From Promerops cafer (lineage: Eukaryota; Chordata; Aves; Passeriformes; Nectariniidae): 64,000 nucleotides of DNA. The DNA lies in NCBI GenBank assembly GCA_013398275.1, contig VZSE01013522.1, positions 216,680 through 280,679 of the forward strand. The letters run 5' to 3'. The position numbers and the translations under genes were made by a program. Below are positions 37,396 through 48,149 of the stretch, one piece after another (position 1 is the first letter of the stretch; the number at the start of each line of letters is the position of its first letter). The notes below the pieces were generated by a model. That model made no database searches, was not told the DNA's origin, and worked only from the letters and a program-made list of their open reading frames with translations.

Positions 37396-38599
37396 GGATT
37401 TATGCCTTCTTCACCTCTGCTTCTGCCCAAGACACACTGGGCATGAGGTGAAATGACCAACTGACACCTGACCTAGGCAGTGAAGTTCTCCCAGTCCAGC
37501 CTGGGATCTGGAAACACATTTGCCAGCTTGAGCATATTATAGGTTACACCAGAATGACTGGGAGTATGAACTCTATCTGGCTAAAGATGTTGATTTGCAC
37601 CCCCAAACTGAAGCACTTGGATTTTGTAAATTTGCATTCTCATATACATATATACACACACACAAAACCCCTAAACTTTTGATGTAACTTTGAATTGCCT
37701 TTTCCTGGTCAGCTGTATTTACCAGGCTGTATTTCCTGCCAGAACCATTAAGCATCAATCATTCATTGTTTCATTAGTGCTGAAATGACTTTCTAATTGA
37801 CTTTGTAATTGTAGTTAAAAGCAACTTTTGCACAAGCTCCAAGAAGTCCTGTCTGTGTTCTGCCTTTCATCTGCTGTCACTGGAACTCAGTGAAGATGCC
37901 TTTAGCAGAATGGTATCAGACAAATCACTTGTTCATAGGATATTGCTTTATCTTGTATTTAGTTTGATTTTACTTTTTTATTCCAGGGTCTGCTAATGAC
38001 TTGATGTCTCTGCATTATGAGATATCTCTCTGATTATCATCTAGCCAGGAGCTGAAACATCACACAGTGACTCAAGAAATACACCATGGGCAGCAGAGCT
38101 TCCAAAATGTTCTTGATACTTTCAAAGTTTTGGCAAGACTTTTTAAATGGCCTCTGGTTTTCAATCATTCTGCAAAGGCAGATTTTTTCCTAATTAAATC
38201 TAATTGCACTTCCCCTGGGCTGATTCTTTGGTGTGCCCTTGGTGCAAAGGCCCTTAGGCTCGGCAGGCACTCAGGAGGAGAGGCACTGAGTGTGCTCAAG
38301 CTGAGTAGCAGCACCAACTCCTCCATCATCCTGAACATCCAGGGAGCCCTTGCTGCACACAGGGGCAGGAAAGGGAAGCACGAGGGAATGCTGCTTCCCC
38401 CCAGCCAAAGATAGAAGGAAGAGTTCTCCCCTGCTTTTGGCTCAGGAACAGGAGGGGCATTTCCCCACTTACTTCCCCTTATGTTGGCCCTACCAGCATG
38501 GAAGGCAACAGGCTACAAAACCACAGAGGAAACAAATCTGCAATGAGAACAGCCATGCTGCTAAAAATGCCAGAGGGAAGCAGTTTTGGCTAGGAGGCG
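37396..38599. other. Non-coding DNA, nothing recognised
   Basis: No recognised repeat or gene. The 115-codon frame at 38067-38414 has no domain. Confidence 0.5.
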
Positions 38600-38870
38600 A
38601 CGCCTGGGGTGATGGGGGCCAGAGCTGATTTATTAAAGACCATGCTGAGGCCTTATGGGGCTGTTTCGTGGAGACTTCAGCAGCCAGTAATGAATCCTTT
38701 TAAAAGGATCCACGTCTCCATCACTGCCTTGGAGAGATCAGCACTCAGGGGACTGTTAACCCCAGCTAATCTCTAGTGCTCAGAAAAGTCCCCTCACTGA
38801 GGTCATTGTTGCTATTATGAGATTATAGTAAAATAAATATACTGGATTGGTTTAAATGTGTCACATTCTC
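38600..38870. promoter_or_regulatory. Candidate conserved element with a 16-bp palindrome
   Basis: ATCCTTTTAAAAGGAT at 38694-38709 is a perfect palindrome. It is flanked by a TAATGA word and, further right, by AT-rich sequence with TTATTAAAG and ATTATGAGATTATAG stretches. No coding potential is visible. The call is by composition and symmetry. Confidence 0.38.
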
Positions 38871-40184
38871 AGCTAGTCTTGGTAGAAATTTCACTGCACT
38901 ATGCTAAGGCCAGCTGCAATTCCCAAGTCCATATCTTGCCTTTCCAAAAACTCCAGTTGAATACTGGAGCAGAAATTAGTCTAGGTGATAGCACCAAAGA
39001 CATCACCTTCTAGCAGCATTACTGCTTTATTTGTGGTGCATAGGTTAGATCTCAAGAACAGTTCCATGCAGGAGCAGCATTTCTAGAGCCGAGTTCTCCA
39101 TGGACCTGACAGAGCTTCTCCAGATTTGCTCCAGGATGAGAGGAAGCTCAGATCCTGGCACACACAGTCCCTGCTCTCCTCCTGTAGAGCAGCTCATGCT
39201 CCACAGCTCTGGAAGCTGAGCTGTTCACCAGAGAGGGTTCTCTGAAGCCCATCACAGCTGCAGGCAATAACAGCTGCAGGTAATAGCTTCTGTGCCCAGG
39301 CCAAGGGATGCTTTTGCTTCCATTTGTCCCATCAGCACCATCACAGTCCTGCAGCTGTGGAAATCCTTCCACCAAGCTGTGCCTGGTGGAGCTGCTCAGA
39401 GCAGCCCCACTGCAGAGAGCCCACAGAGCAGTGGGTGCTCAAGGGGAGGCACAAAGGAGAGGCAGCCCAGCTTGCCCCTGTCCCACTGCACCCAGGCACG
39501 AGGGACAGCTTCCTACCTGCCACTGCCACAGTCTGAGAGGGAGACCAAAAATGTCTGGCTGCTGACTTTGGAAGCAGAGGCAAAGGTAAGGTGAGGGGAT
39601 GAGGGTTGCTGGCAATAAAAAGAATGCAAGGCCTTTTTCCTCAGTAAAAATGTGCTGATTTTTAGGCAGTTCCACTTATCATTATGTGGTGTCTCCTGAT
39701 TCTGATCAGCTGCCTGGGGATCCTGCCTTGCACTCTTAATTAGCTATAAGCACTGCAGTAATGAATGGTGTGCTGGGGTCAGTATGGGGCTCAGCTGGAC
39801 ACCTCTTTGTGTCCTGTTTTACTGCCTGGGCTTGGTGACCTTTGCTGTCTGAGGCTGTTGACCTGGCTGCTGCATGTTTTGCTTTTGAGCGTGAACCCAA
39901 AAGTGCAGATCAGAGCAGAGGGGTTGGATAAACAATCTGATTTCTACTCAGAGCAGCAGAGCTGACTGGTCAGCATTCAGGTAAATCAAACCCTTTACAC
40001 TGCTGGCCATGCCCTCTGCCAACCCCCATGCTGCTGACAGGCTCAGGCACTGCCTCAGTTCTCTGAGTAGTTTAAAAAGGGGTTTTCTGCAGAGGGCTAA
40101 TCCTGCCTGCCTGACTTACACAGCTCAGGGGCGGTGTTTGAAAGCAATTTCTGGTTCTGATACAAAATGATTCCTCTCCAAACC
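38871..40184. other. Non-coding DNA
   Basis: The GC-richer part (about 39160-39560) holds several overlapping frames of 70-100 codons in four frames, a pattern typical of GC-rich non-coding DNA. No gene recognised. Confidence 0.5.
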
Positions 40185-40201
40185 AAAAAAAAAAAAAAAA
40201 A
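40185..40201. repeat. Poly-A tract (17 bp)
   Basis: Uninterrupted A run preceded by CC. There is no recognisable retroposon body upstream. Confidence 0.95.
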
Positions 40202-40959
40202 TCCCTTGCAGACGTCTGATTTTGAGATCCATCCTTGTGCAGATCTCCTACTTAGGTGGATTTAAGGGTGAAAGGAATGACATCATTTCTCTGATAGGCC
40301 AGTCGGGAGCTGCTCAGCTGGTTTCTTTGCCAGAGGTCAGCACAGAGAGCAGGTGGCCTGGCCCCTTGACTTTCCAGGACAGGACTTGACGCCATTGTGG
40401 ACTCAGAGCAGGAGCAAAAGCTCTCCTGTCACGTCATCAATTTGGCACTTCTGAGTTGCTTTTGAATATATTGGCAATTTGAACAGTGCCAGCTGCAATA
40501 GTTTTATTAGATATTTCCCGGAATTTGAAATTAATGTGAAGTCTTAAGTTCCTAAAAGTCAGGAGAGTCTAGATTTTCTCTTCTACTTTCATCAAATCAG
40601 ACAAAAAATTGGATCCAAATGTAACATGATCTTGAAAAAGCTCAAATGAACTAAAACTTATTGTGTAAAAATCTTGGGTGCATCAATTTATCGATGATCT
40701 TGGCAAAGCCTAATTTTGGATAGTTTAATCTGAATTTTCAGCCTGCGTGGACCTCGGATACCTACAGGTTTGATTCCATGACTTCAGGAAAGCAAAACAG
40801 ATAAAAAATGGGTGGAAAATAGTCTCATGCTCTGGTGAGCTGAGCAGAAGGAGAACTGACTGTCTGCTGTGGTCTTATTGACATCTGTGAGCATTCAGGT
40901 GGACTGGGGGATTGATCTCTACTCACTTCAGTGCAGGGCTGAGCCCAGGACAGACACTC
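40202..40959. other. Non-coding DNA, nothing recognised
   Basis: Unique-looking, mixed composition, with no frame above 60 codons before the next element. It may include regulatory sequence continuous with the block to the right. Confidence 0.45.
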
Positions 40960-41300
40960 TCATGACTGGCTGTTGCTGCCTCTCGTCGCCTGTCACCACG
41001 AAAAACACAAAATGCATTCCAGATCAATGTAATATATAAAGCTGCAGCTTGATTTATGCAAATGCATTCGATTTTATGCAAATGTACAACTGACCTTTCT
41101 TTGGTTGAAGTAGGTTGGCAGGTACAAGCGTTCGAGCTTGAGTGCAGAAAAAATGAAAAGGTGTCTCCATTATGCAATGGAGTTTTCTTCAGAGAACAAA
41201 TATCTCTGGTTACCCATAGCAAAGGCTACGTGATGGAATATTTTGTGAACGTTTTTGAAGCAAAATCTCCAAATCCTTGCAGAGAAAAGCTGCTTGGACT
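40960..41300. promoter_or_regulatory. Candidate conserved element with phased POU octamers
   Basis: Two exact ATGCAAAT octamers (41056-41063 and 41076-41083) lie in the same orientation exactly 20 bp apart, each preceded by GATTT. The first extends to ATGCAAATGCAT, one mismatch from the known palindromic POU-dimer site ATGCATATGCAT. A 7-bp inverted repeat (CTCCATT / AATGGAG) surrounds ATGC at 41165-41182, giving a C/EBP- or POU-like TTATGCAAT. Retained CpGs occur at about 40985-41000, 41069, 41130 and 41229. Enhancer function is inference. Confidence 0.5.
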
Positions 41301-41899
41301 TTTCAATAGAAGTTTATTTTCAGCCAAATAAGATGTCTCAGCTGAAGGAAAATGTATTTGAAAAGAATCAGGTTTTAGACACAAAAAGGCAGCAGGAGAA
41401 AGACAAATCTGAAAAATGCTCAGTGATGTGTTTTTGGTTTGAATTTCAGGAAAAGGCTTTTTTTGGTTAGCTGGTTATTTATTGAAAGTCATTTTCAAAA
41501 ACACATTTACTTCCAGTGTCACTTGTAGTTTTCTTTAAAACACTTGCAATCCTCTCTCTCCTCCTCTAAATTTTCTGTCAAGAAAACCAACAGTATATAT
41601 TTTGATTAGGAGGAAACAGGATTGAACTCAACAGCTGTTGGGAGTTCATATGAATGTTCAGAAACATTATTTTAGAAGAATCTGATGAATTCTGCTTTCT
41701 CAGCAGCAATGATTTTTTCTGAGCTGATATATCCTTCTCATATGTTGATAGTAACTGATCCTGATTTTTACTACACATTTTCATAGTATTACTTGTGTAA
41801 TAACAGCACAGCTTCTCTGTTAGCCATCACAGAATTCAGGCAGCTAAAACCCCTACACAGCTTTAAAAATATACACTTGCTAAGCACACAGTCAGGAAA
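41301..41899. other. AT-rich non-coding DNA
   Basis: No gene or repeat family recognised. Confidence 0.5.
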
Positions 41900-41960
41900 C
41901 AAAAAAAAAAAACAAAAAAAACCAAAAACCATAAAAAAAGAGGAAGGGAAAAAGGCTGCC
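41900..41960. repeat. A-rich low-complexity tract
   Basis: A runs broken by single C, T and G bases. It generates lysine-rich frames that are not genes. Confidence 0.88.
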
Positions 41961-42949
41961 TTATGCCTGGGGCTCTGGAGTACAATCTAGGGAGGGCTGA
42001 ACCCTGGGAAGGACAAATATACCTCATGGGGCAGAAGAAAACCAGCGTGGAAATAGGAGGCAAAACAGCATTTCTGTCGTCTTTTCTGTGTCAATAAAAA
42101 GCTGAGAGTGGATTTAATCAGTTTTTTTTTCTTTATATTTTATATTTGGAGAAGAAATGAGCCAGGCTTAAACTCTAAATTGGAACTGGCCTAGGAATGG
42201 AGAGGTGCCATCACAGCTGGATCCAGAGTCCTGCCAGGGTGGGATCAGCCCTTCATCAAGGTCAATCTGGCACATGGCAGAGCCAGTGCCTCCTCCATCA
42301 AAGGGTACTGGATCTGGTTGCTCCTCAGCCTACACTCCCCAGGACTTGGTCAAGGATACAGAACTTGTCTGGAAGCTTGAAATTTGAATCACAACCCACA
42401 GATAAAATATCAGTTATTGTAGTGACCTGGAATGACAACAGCACCAGAGAAATACCTTCAGCCCTACAAATCAGAGGCAATCAAAGATTTGGTCATGTTG
42501 GACACAGCTGAACTGGTTGTTCAGAGGGCAACTGGACTCCTTTTAGGATTAAGCTGGGCATCAAAGAAAAGAGAATCTGCAAGTCTGATGTGTGACATGA
42601 GCTGGAAACCAGGCCTAGTGAGATGTTTGGGCATTTAACTCCTATTTGGCAGCCTAAGAGGTCATTTTAGAGCCTGAATGCTTCCCTAGATCAGAATCTT
42701 GGTAGCCAATGACAAAGAGACACCCCTAATAAAAACAGAGCCGACTTGATTGTGTGTCTCTCCTTGTGTGTGCCCAGGTTTCAGCTGTTGCCTTTGCTCC
42801 TGCGAGCTGAGTGTGCCACCAGGAGCTCTGGGGTTGCCCCGCTGGCTCCAGGCTGTGACGGGTCCTGTGCCGATGGCCCGGGCAGAGCTGACCTTCCTGC
42901 TCTGTGTTCAAACCCAGGGCAGTGTGTTTTGCAGAGCTTCAAAGTGCCA
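41961..42949. other. Non-coding DNA, nothing recognised
   Basis: Frames of 60-104 codons overlap and lack domains. The 162-codon frame 42746-43234 also extends into the next block and shows no recognised family. A pyrimidine-rich acceptor-like site (ending CCAG at about 42978) is noted but no exon can be supported. Confidence 0.45.
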
Positions 42950-43214
42950 CTTAACGGGACTTTCATTTTCCTTCCAGCTGAAGGGAAAGTGTTGTTAAAC
43001 TCCCAGGCTGGCAAGCCGGAGTTTACACAGATGGAACAGTTAGTGCAGACCACAGAACAAATACCAGCGACCAACCAGTTTCACACTTCTAAAGAAAGAA
43101 AGAAAGGAATGGCAGAGGCAGGCCAAAGCAAACAGGCCTTGGAAAACTCGAGCCTGCTGGTTGGAATTTTCAGCTGTTACTTTTTTTTTACATTCAGGCT
43201 CTTTTGGAGATCTC

Positions 43215-43435
43215 TCGATTCAGCAAAGCAGTGAGCGCTTTTGCATTCATATGAAATGATTTAAAGCTCCATGAGGAGTGCTGTGCTCAGTCCCAACAAC
43301 CACAAAACATACATTGTTTGAAATTTTATAAATGTGGTTTTCACTGAGAGCCACATTTTAAATAAAAAAACTACATTTTCTTTCCAGCAAATAATATGTT
43401 GTTGAATATCCCACGTCTTGCCTAGCTGCGGCAGT
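43215..43435. promoter_or_regulatory. Candidate conserved element with inverted RUNX-type sites
   Basis: AACCACA (43298-43304) and TGTGGTT (43333-43339) are exact reverse complements 28 bp apart. Both equal the known RUNX core site. The surrounding sequence is AT-rich, non-repetitive and includes a TTTGCATTCATATGAAATG stretch. Regulatory role inferred. Confidence 0.42.
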
Positions 43436-44480
43436 GGGGTGTGTCCCTCTCTGCCTTTTTTTTTTTTACATTTTTAAACCTGAGGACAAGTCCTTTGCCC
43501 CCAGAAGAGCCCTGAGTCCCCTCCCTTAACCTGGGCTGCGATCTGTCCCACCCCCCTCCGGCGTTCCAGCCCAGCTGAGGAGGGCTGGATGCCCCAGGGG
43601 CTCATCCACGCTGCCCTGCAATCAGTCAGAAAGGTCATTGCTGGGTATTGCTGGACAAAACCTCTGCAACACCCTGCACTGCTGCTGCCGGGCCTCAGAG
43701 CAAAGGACCAGGGCAGGAATTAAGCCAGTTCTCTCCCATGGCAATGGAAGCATAACCTCTGGGCCAACCCCAGAGGATTTTATTTTATTAAGACACCGGG
43801 GTCATGCCTCCCTTCATTCAGCCAGCCTTTAATTCCCATCCTCCAGTAACAAAGGAATTGCTAAAGAATTAAAAAAACCTATCTCCTGTGAACACACAGG
43901 CAGAGCCACTGAAGTGGCTCCACTTGGCACCTGAGACCTGCTGGGTAAAATTGTTAGGAGTGGGAAAATCGGTTTAGAAAAAATTATGCTCTTCAATTCC
44001 CAGAGACCAGCATTCAAATGCAAACCTCACTCTGAAATGGAAACACTTCCTGCTGTGTAAACTGTGACTTGTGCTAACAACACCGAGGCAAGTTCTGCTC
44101 CTGCTGAAGCAGATGTTGGTTGGAGCGACTTCAGATCGCTCATCAGCTGGCTGGGTGTCTGCAGGGCCCTTCTCTCACTTGGGATTTATAGTTATGGAGC
44201 TCAAGCAGCATCTTGCTCTGAACTGTTTCATTCAGTACCTGTTCCTACCTGGTTTTATTTCCAAGTGCCAGAGGTCTGTGTTTTCATCGGTGCTGTGTTA
44301 GCAATTGCTTCCTACCCCACCATGCACAGTAAGACTACCCAGTTCCTCAGGTTGCTGACATCAGATTCTGCTAAATCAGTCCAGACTCGATACAAAACTA
44401 CAAAAACCCTGCTTCATTTAGTGGAGAGAATTCCCTGTTTATCCTAGCGAAGGAAAGAGCAGATAAAGCCCTCAATAACC
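43436..44480. other. Non-coding DNA
   Basis: Contains a short T run (about 43457-43468) and C-rich unique sequence. The 127-codon frame at 44064-44447 has no recognised domain. Confidence 0.5.
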
Positions 44481-44560
44481 TGGTCTGATCTAACAGGCCC
44501 TCCTGAGATCCTCTCAAACCTGAATTATTCTGTCATTCTAAGGCAGACACCTGTCCTGTG
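44481..44560 (+). mobile_element. Degenerate CR1 LINE 3' end fragment
   Basis: 'taacctggtctgatctaaca' resembles the CR1 'gcaacctggtctagtggaag' segment. The next 45 bp end in 'attattctgtcattctaagg', which matches the ATTCTATGATTCTA-type CR1 terminus. The middle is strongly eroded, so this is a low-identity copy. Confidence 0.58.
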
Positions 44561-44882
44561 AAACTGGGGTAGGTTTTCCTGGGACAAGGAGCTGAAGGGA
44601 CTTGCAGGTCCCCAGAATGAGTAGAGCCCCTCCAAGATGGCAAGCAAGAGTTTGCACTGACAGCTACATCCATGTCCCACCCATCTCCTCCTTGGCAAGA
44701 TGTTACCTGTTCAGAAATGGGATCATGAATCAACCCCAGTGCAATGCAAAACCCTTCCCTGGTGAAACCACGGGAGCACTGGTGCACCATCAGGGACATT
44801 GCAGTAACTCCTCAGTATTATTTATAATGCCATTTTTTCAGCTAATATTCGTATTTATAGAATTATACTAAAGTGGACCTAT
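44561..44882. other. Non-coding DNA between two CR1 remnants
   Basis: No gene recognised. The two CR1 ends on either side share orientation but are separate insertions, since each has its own 3' terminus. Confidence 0.5.
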
Positions 44883-44965
44883 TGGCCATCCCTGCTTATT
44901 GAGGGAGGTTGGATGAGATGACCTTTAAAGATCCCTTCCCACCCAAACTATTCTACGATCCCTGA
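44883..44965 (+). mobile_element. CR1 LINE, 3' end fragment
   Basis: 'gaggttggatgagatgacct', 'ttaaagatcccttcccaccc' and 'aaactattctacgatccctg' match the terminal part of CR1 (ggttggactagatgacctttaa, then ccttccaacccaaactattctatgattc). It is a short truncated copy in sense orientation. Confidence 0.87.
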
Positions 44966-45354
44966 ATTCGCAGTATTTTCCCTTATTCCAGTGCCAATTG
45001 GTGCAAGGGAGATAGCATCTACAAAAGGGGGGAAATAGATTGCAATCTTCCTCGTTACTCTGCAGTTCCTGCTCACGGGAACCAGTCCCTGCCTCCCTTT
45101 CAAACAACCTTTGCTGACAGGATCCCGGGATGATCCATGGCAGGATGCACCAGAGGACCACGGCAGCCAGTGCAACGTGACGCATTTACTGCACTACAAT
45201 GTCCTGTAGCTCAGAGCTAATGACGTCTGGGTATTGAAATAACCTCCACAGGGAGCAGCGCTGCAACACCTGCTTCTTCTGCTGCATAACTCAGCCTTCA
45301 GCTCCTTGCTGCAATGGGGAGAAAAAAAACCCAAAAAAGACCTTCTCAGAGAGG
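44966..45354. other. Non-coding DNA
   Basis: The minus-strand frames here (75-86 codons) overlap each other and the CR1 end, with no domain. No gene recognised. Confidence 0.5.
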
Positions 45355-45610
45355 CTGCTGAAGTGGAATGTCACATTAGGGCATGCTTGTTAATGACAAA
45401 CCATTACAAGGTTGCCAAGTGTTCAAAAAGATGCTCCCAGGATTGCTAGTATTGGAATACTTTATGTAACATTTAATTATCAGAGGTTCAGATTACGTGC
45501 GGTAATATAAATAGAAAAAGCAAGAAAACCTTTCATTAAGTGGTGCTCAGTTATCATTAATCACATATTTATTATATGATAGCATACCATAATAAGGTTT
45601 GGAACACAGG
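45355..45610. promoter_or_regulatory. Candidate conserved non-coding element (enhancer-like)
   Basis: AT-rich, non-repetitive block dense in homeodomain words: TAATG / CATTA facing each other (45391-45395, 45402-45406), TAATTA at 45474-45479, and a CATTAATCACATATTTATTA stretch near 45554-45573. A CpG is kept at about 45499. There is no open frame. The texture is strongly CNE-like; conservation is untested. Confidence 0.5.
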
Positions 45611-45644
45611 TCTGGTGGTTGAAGTGTCTCTGACATGGAGTGGA

Positions 45645-45740
45645 GCTAACGAGGACTGAGGGTCAAGTTCTGCCCTCAGTTAAATCAGCGAAGTGGTCGA
45701 TTCTGTTGGTGCAGTCATAAACAGGAACTAGAGGCCACTT
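45645..45740 (+). repeat. Possible ancient amniote interspersed repeat relic
   Basis: 'agggtcaagttctgccctca' followed by 'gttaaatcag' resembles a widespread reptile/bird repeat segment of the form 'gattctgccctcagttacacc'. The match is short and the family name is uncertain. It may belong to the same element type as the relic at 20885-21000. Confidence 0.33.
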
Positions 45741-46253
45741 CTCAGCATTCCCATTCCAACAGTGGGCAAAAGCCTTGCCCAGGGTAGGATCAGCTACTTT
45801 GGTATTTATGGCTTGAGATGGGATTACTGTGCCCAGCAAAGCACACCACCACTCTAGCAGGGATGTTTGGGTATCCTGTTCCATGGAATTTGCATTCCTC
45901 TGGGGTTTTTTGCTGCTGGGAGCCCTCTGCAAGGCTAAGTGTATCCAGGGAAGCTGCTGGGAACTTCAAAGTGTGATATCTCTGAGGGATAATTTTCCTT
46001 CTGAATGTTTCCAGTGGGAATTTCTAACAAGTTGGCAGAGCAAATTGTGAGATCACCCTCTGCCTTCTGACGTGTGTTGCTAAGAAGAAAAATGAGTTAA
46101 TTCCTGACCAAGATGAATAGAAGATTTAGGTATTTACACTTCAGGCTGTCTTCAAACTCAGGCAGGCATAGATGATGTCATTCACAGTCACACAGTTTTC
46201 CAAAATGTTCCTCCTATAAAAGACATACTTAATCTTTTACTTACTAGAAGATG
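45741..46253. other. Non-coding DNA, nothing recognised
   Basis: No gene or clear repeat family. Two opposed frames of 73-89 codons overlap here without domains. Confidence 0.5.
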
Positions 46254-46299
46254 TTTATTTATTTATTTATTTATTTATTCATTTATTCATTTATTTATG
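46254..46299. repeat. (TTTA)n microsatellite with TTCA interruptions
   Basis: About 11 tetranucleotide units, with two ATTC variant units near 46279-46290. The frame of alternating Tyr, Leu, Phe and Ile read through it is an artefact. Confidence 0.95.
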
Positions 46300-47698
46300 T
46301 AAATATTTATATTCTGGGGGGTGAAAGAGCATTTGGAGGCAGCACAGATAGACAAATTTGCTGTATTTGTCCTAAGTCAAGTCCTGTTTATAATCAATAT
46401 GAAATACTGCCAGAAGGATTTTCTGCTGAAAATAAAGATGGCTATATGTAGCAGTACATGCATCTCCTTTGTATTTCAGTAAATAGTATGATTTGTGGAC
46501 AAATGGTCAATGGTCAAAGGGTCAATGTTTACCCAGTTAGAAACTAATACCTGAGAGCCATTTATCTCTGCAATGACACTGCCAGCATCCAAAAAGATTC
46601 TATTATTTACTTTGTTTGAAAAAATCTAGGCAAAATATAATATTACTATAGTGGGCACATTCTTGAAAAAATAGAAATATCTCCTCAGTCCAGAATTTTT
46701 CTTCAATCTCTCTTCTATTTATTGACTTTATTATTTTCATAAATAAAGTATTTAGTTTTTGCTGTATGTTTAACAACATCTACTGAAATATGGCCATTCC
46801 TTTAGTTTTCTTAAGTATGTAAAGTACTACTTCCAGGTCTAATTTTTCCTCAATGAATGTAATAAATGCCTTGAGAAATGTCCCTATGCTTGTCAGAATG
46901 GATGTGAAAAGTTAAAAGTGCCCTTTTTTTTCTGTATAGATTAAAGCAATTGGCAAATTTAATAATTTGTAGAGGAGATGATCCCTGTTTTGCAGAATAG
47001 AAAGTTTGCTCTTCAGTGCATATATGTAATTCCTGCTGACTTTGCCAAAGGAGTGGAAATTCTCTTGCTGCTCGTGTGCGTCCTTTGTAATCTCAACGGC
47101 TCTTTGGGACTCTGCTCCCACTGGTATGGAAAGCACATTGCATTTGCAGGGTGAACAACCATCCTCAGAGATTCCCACGGGATACCCCTGTGGAGAGCTG
47201 GCTGTGGCAAATGATGGTTTGCAGTTTGGCAGTCTGTGCCCTGGAGCCAGGGAGGGTGTTAGGGATTACCTGCAGTGAGTACCCTGCACTTGAGGTCACT
47301 TGGAACCCGGCAATAACATCCCAGGCACTGCAGAACCAGCCCAGAAGAGGCCTGGGCTTGGTGTAGACCCAAATAAATGCCCCCTTTGGAACCCCTGCAC
47401 AGTGACCACACACTCCAGCAACCACTGCAGGCACCAGACTGGGGCCCATGCTGTCTACAGAGGTCACCTCGGACACCTCAATGGCTTTAAGCCACAAGCA
47501 GAGCTGGTTGCTCTGATAACCTGCCTGGCATTCTTGGCTCTGTGTTCAGATTTGCCTCAGGCTGCTTCCTCAGGAACAGCTCATTTGGTGGGGCACTGTA
47601 CAAGGGATCCCAGGCTAAATCCAAATGAGCAAATCCTGACACAGATAATCCCCGTGGCTACTCACGGTGCTGGACCTTCATTAGGGAGTTCTTTGCTT
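46300..47698. other. Non-coding DNA with a nuclear-receptor-like direct repeat
   Basis: AT-rich to about 47000, then more GC-rich. Three hexamer half-sites, TGGTCA, TGGTCA and GGGTCA, occur at 46504-46509, 46511-46516 and 46519-46524, with spacings of 1 and 2 bp. Frames of 110 and 136 codons at 47165-47710 oppose each other and lack domains. Confidence 0.45.
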
Positions 47699-47888
47699 AC
47701 AGGGTGCTGAGGCCCTGGCACAGGGTGCCCAGAGAAGCTGCGGCTGCCCCATCCCTGGAACTGTTCCAGGCCTGGCTGGATTGGGCTTGGAGCAACCTGG
47801 TTTAATGGAAGGTGTCCCTGCCCATGGCAGGGGCTGGAATGAGGTGATGTTTACAATCCCTTCCAACTCAAGCCATTCCATGACTTGT
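47699..47888 (+). mobile_element. CR1 LINE, 3' end fragment (best preserved)
   Basis: Sense-strand CR1 3' region, with these blocks in order: 'ggtgctgaggccctggcaca', 'gggtgcccagagaagctgcg', 'gctgccccatccctggaact', 'ttggagcaacctggtttaat', 'ggaaggtgtccctgcccatg', 'gcaggggctggaatgaggtg', 'cccttccaactcaagccatt'. It ends in a degenerate CCATGACTTGTGA form of the CR1 terminus. About 190 bp is kept, longer and closer to consensus than the other copies, suggesting the youngest insertion here. It is 5'-truncated. Confidence 0.95.
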
Positions 47889-48149
47889 GACCTCTGACTC
47901 CGGTGTCCCTTCACCACCCTTCAGAGCGCTGGGCAGGAGCATGCTGGAATGGCTGAGCCCTCCCTGCCCTCCCAGTGGCACCACTGGCAGTTCCTGCATG
48001 TCCCAGGGGAGCATTTGGTGCTGGTCCCATCTGAGGGGTCATGGGGAGCTGCCTGCTGTCAAACAGCCCCACATTCCATCCAAGCAGTGTCTGCGTTTGC
48101 TGAAGGGCTTCCCCTCCCAACGCTGGAAAGCTCATTGGGATAACTTTGG
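47889..48149. other. GC-richer non-coding DNA
   Basis: Overlapping frames on both strands without domains. No gene recognised. Confidence 0.5.

Noticed and set aside
44064..44447. 127-codon plus-strand frame with two mildly hydrophobic stretches
   Set aside because: No family recognised, no splice signals of quality, and it ends just before a CR1 remnant; treated as chance.
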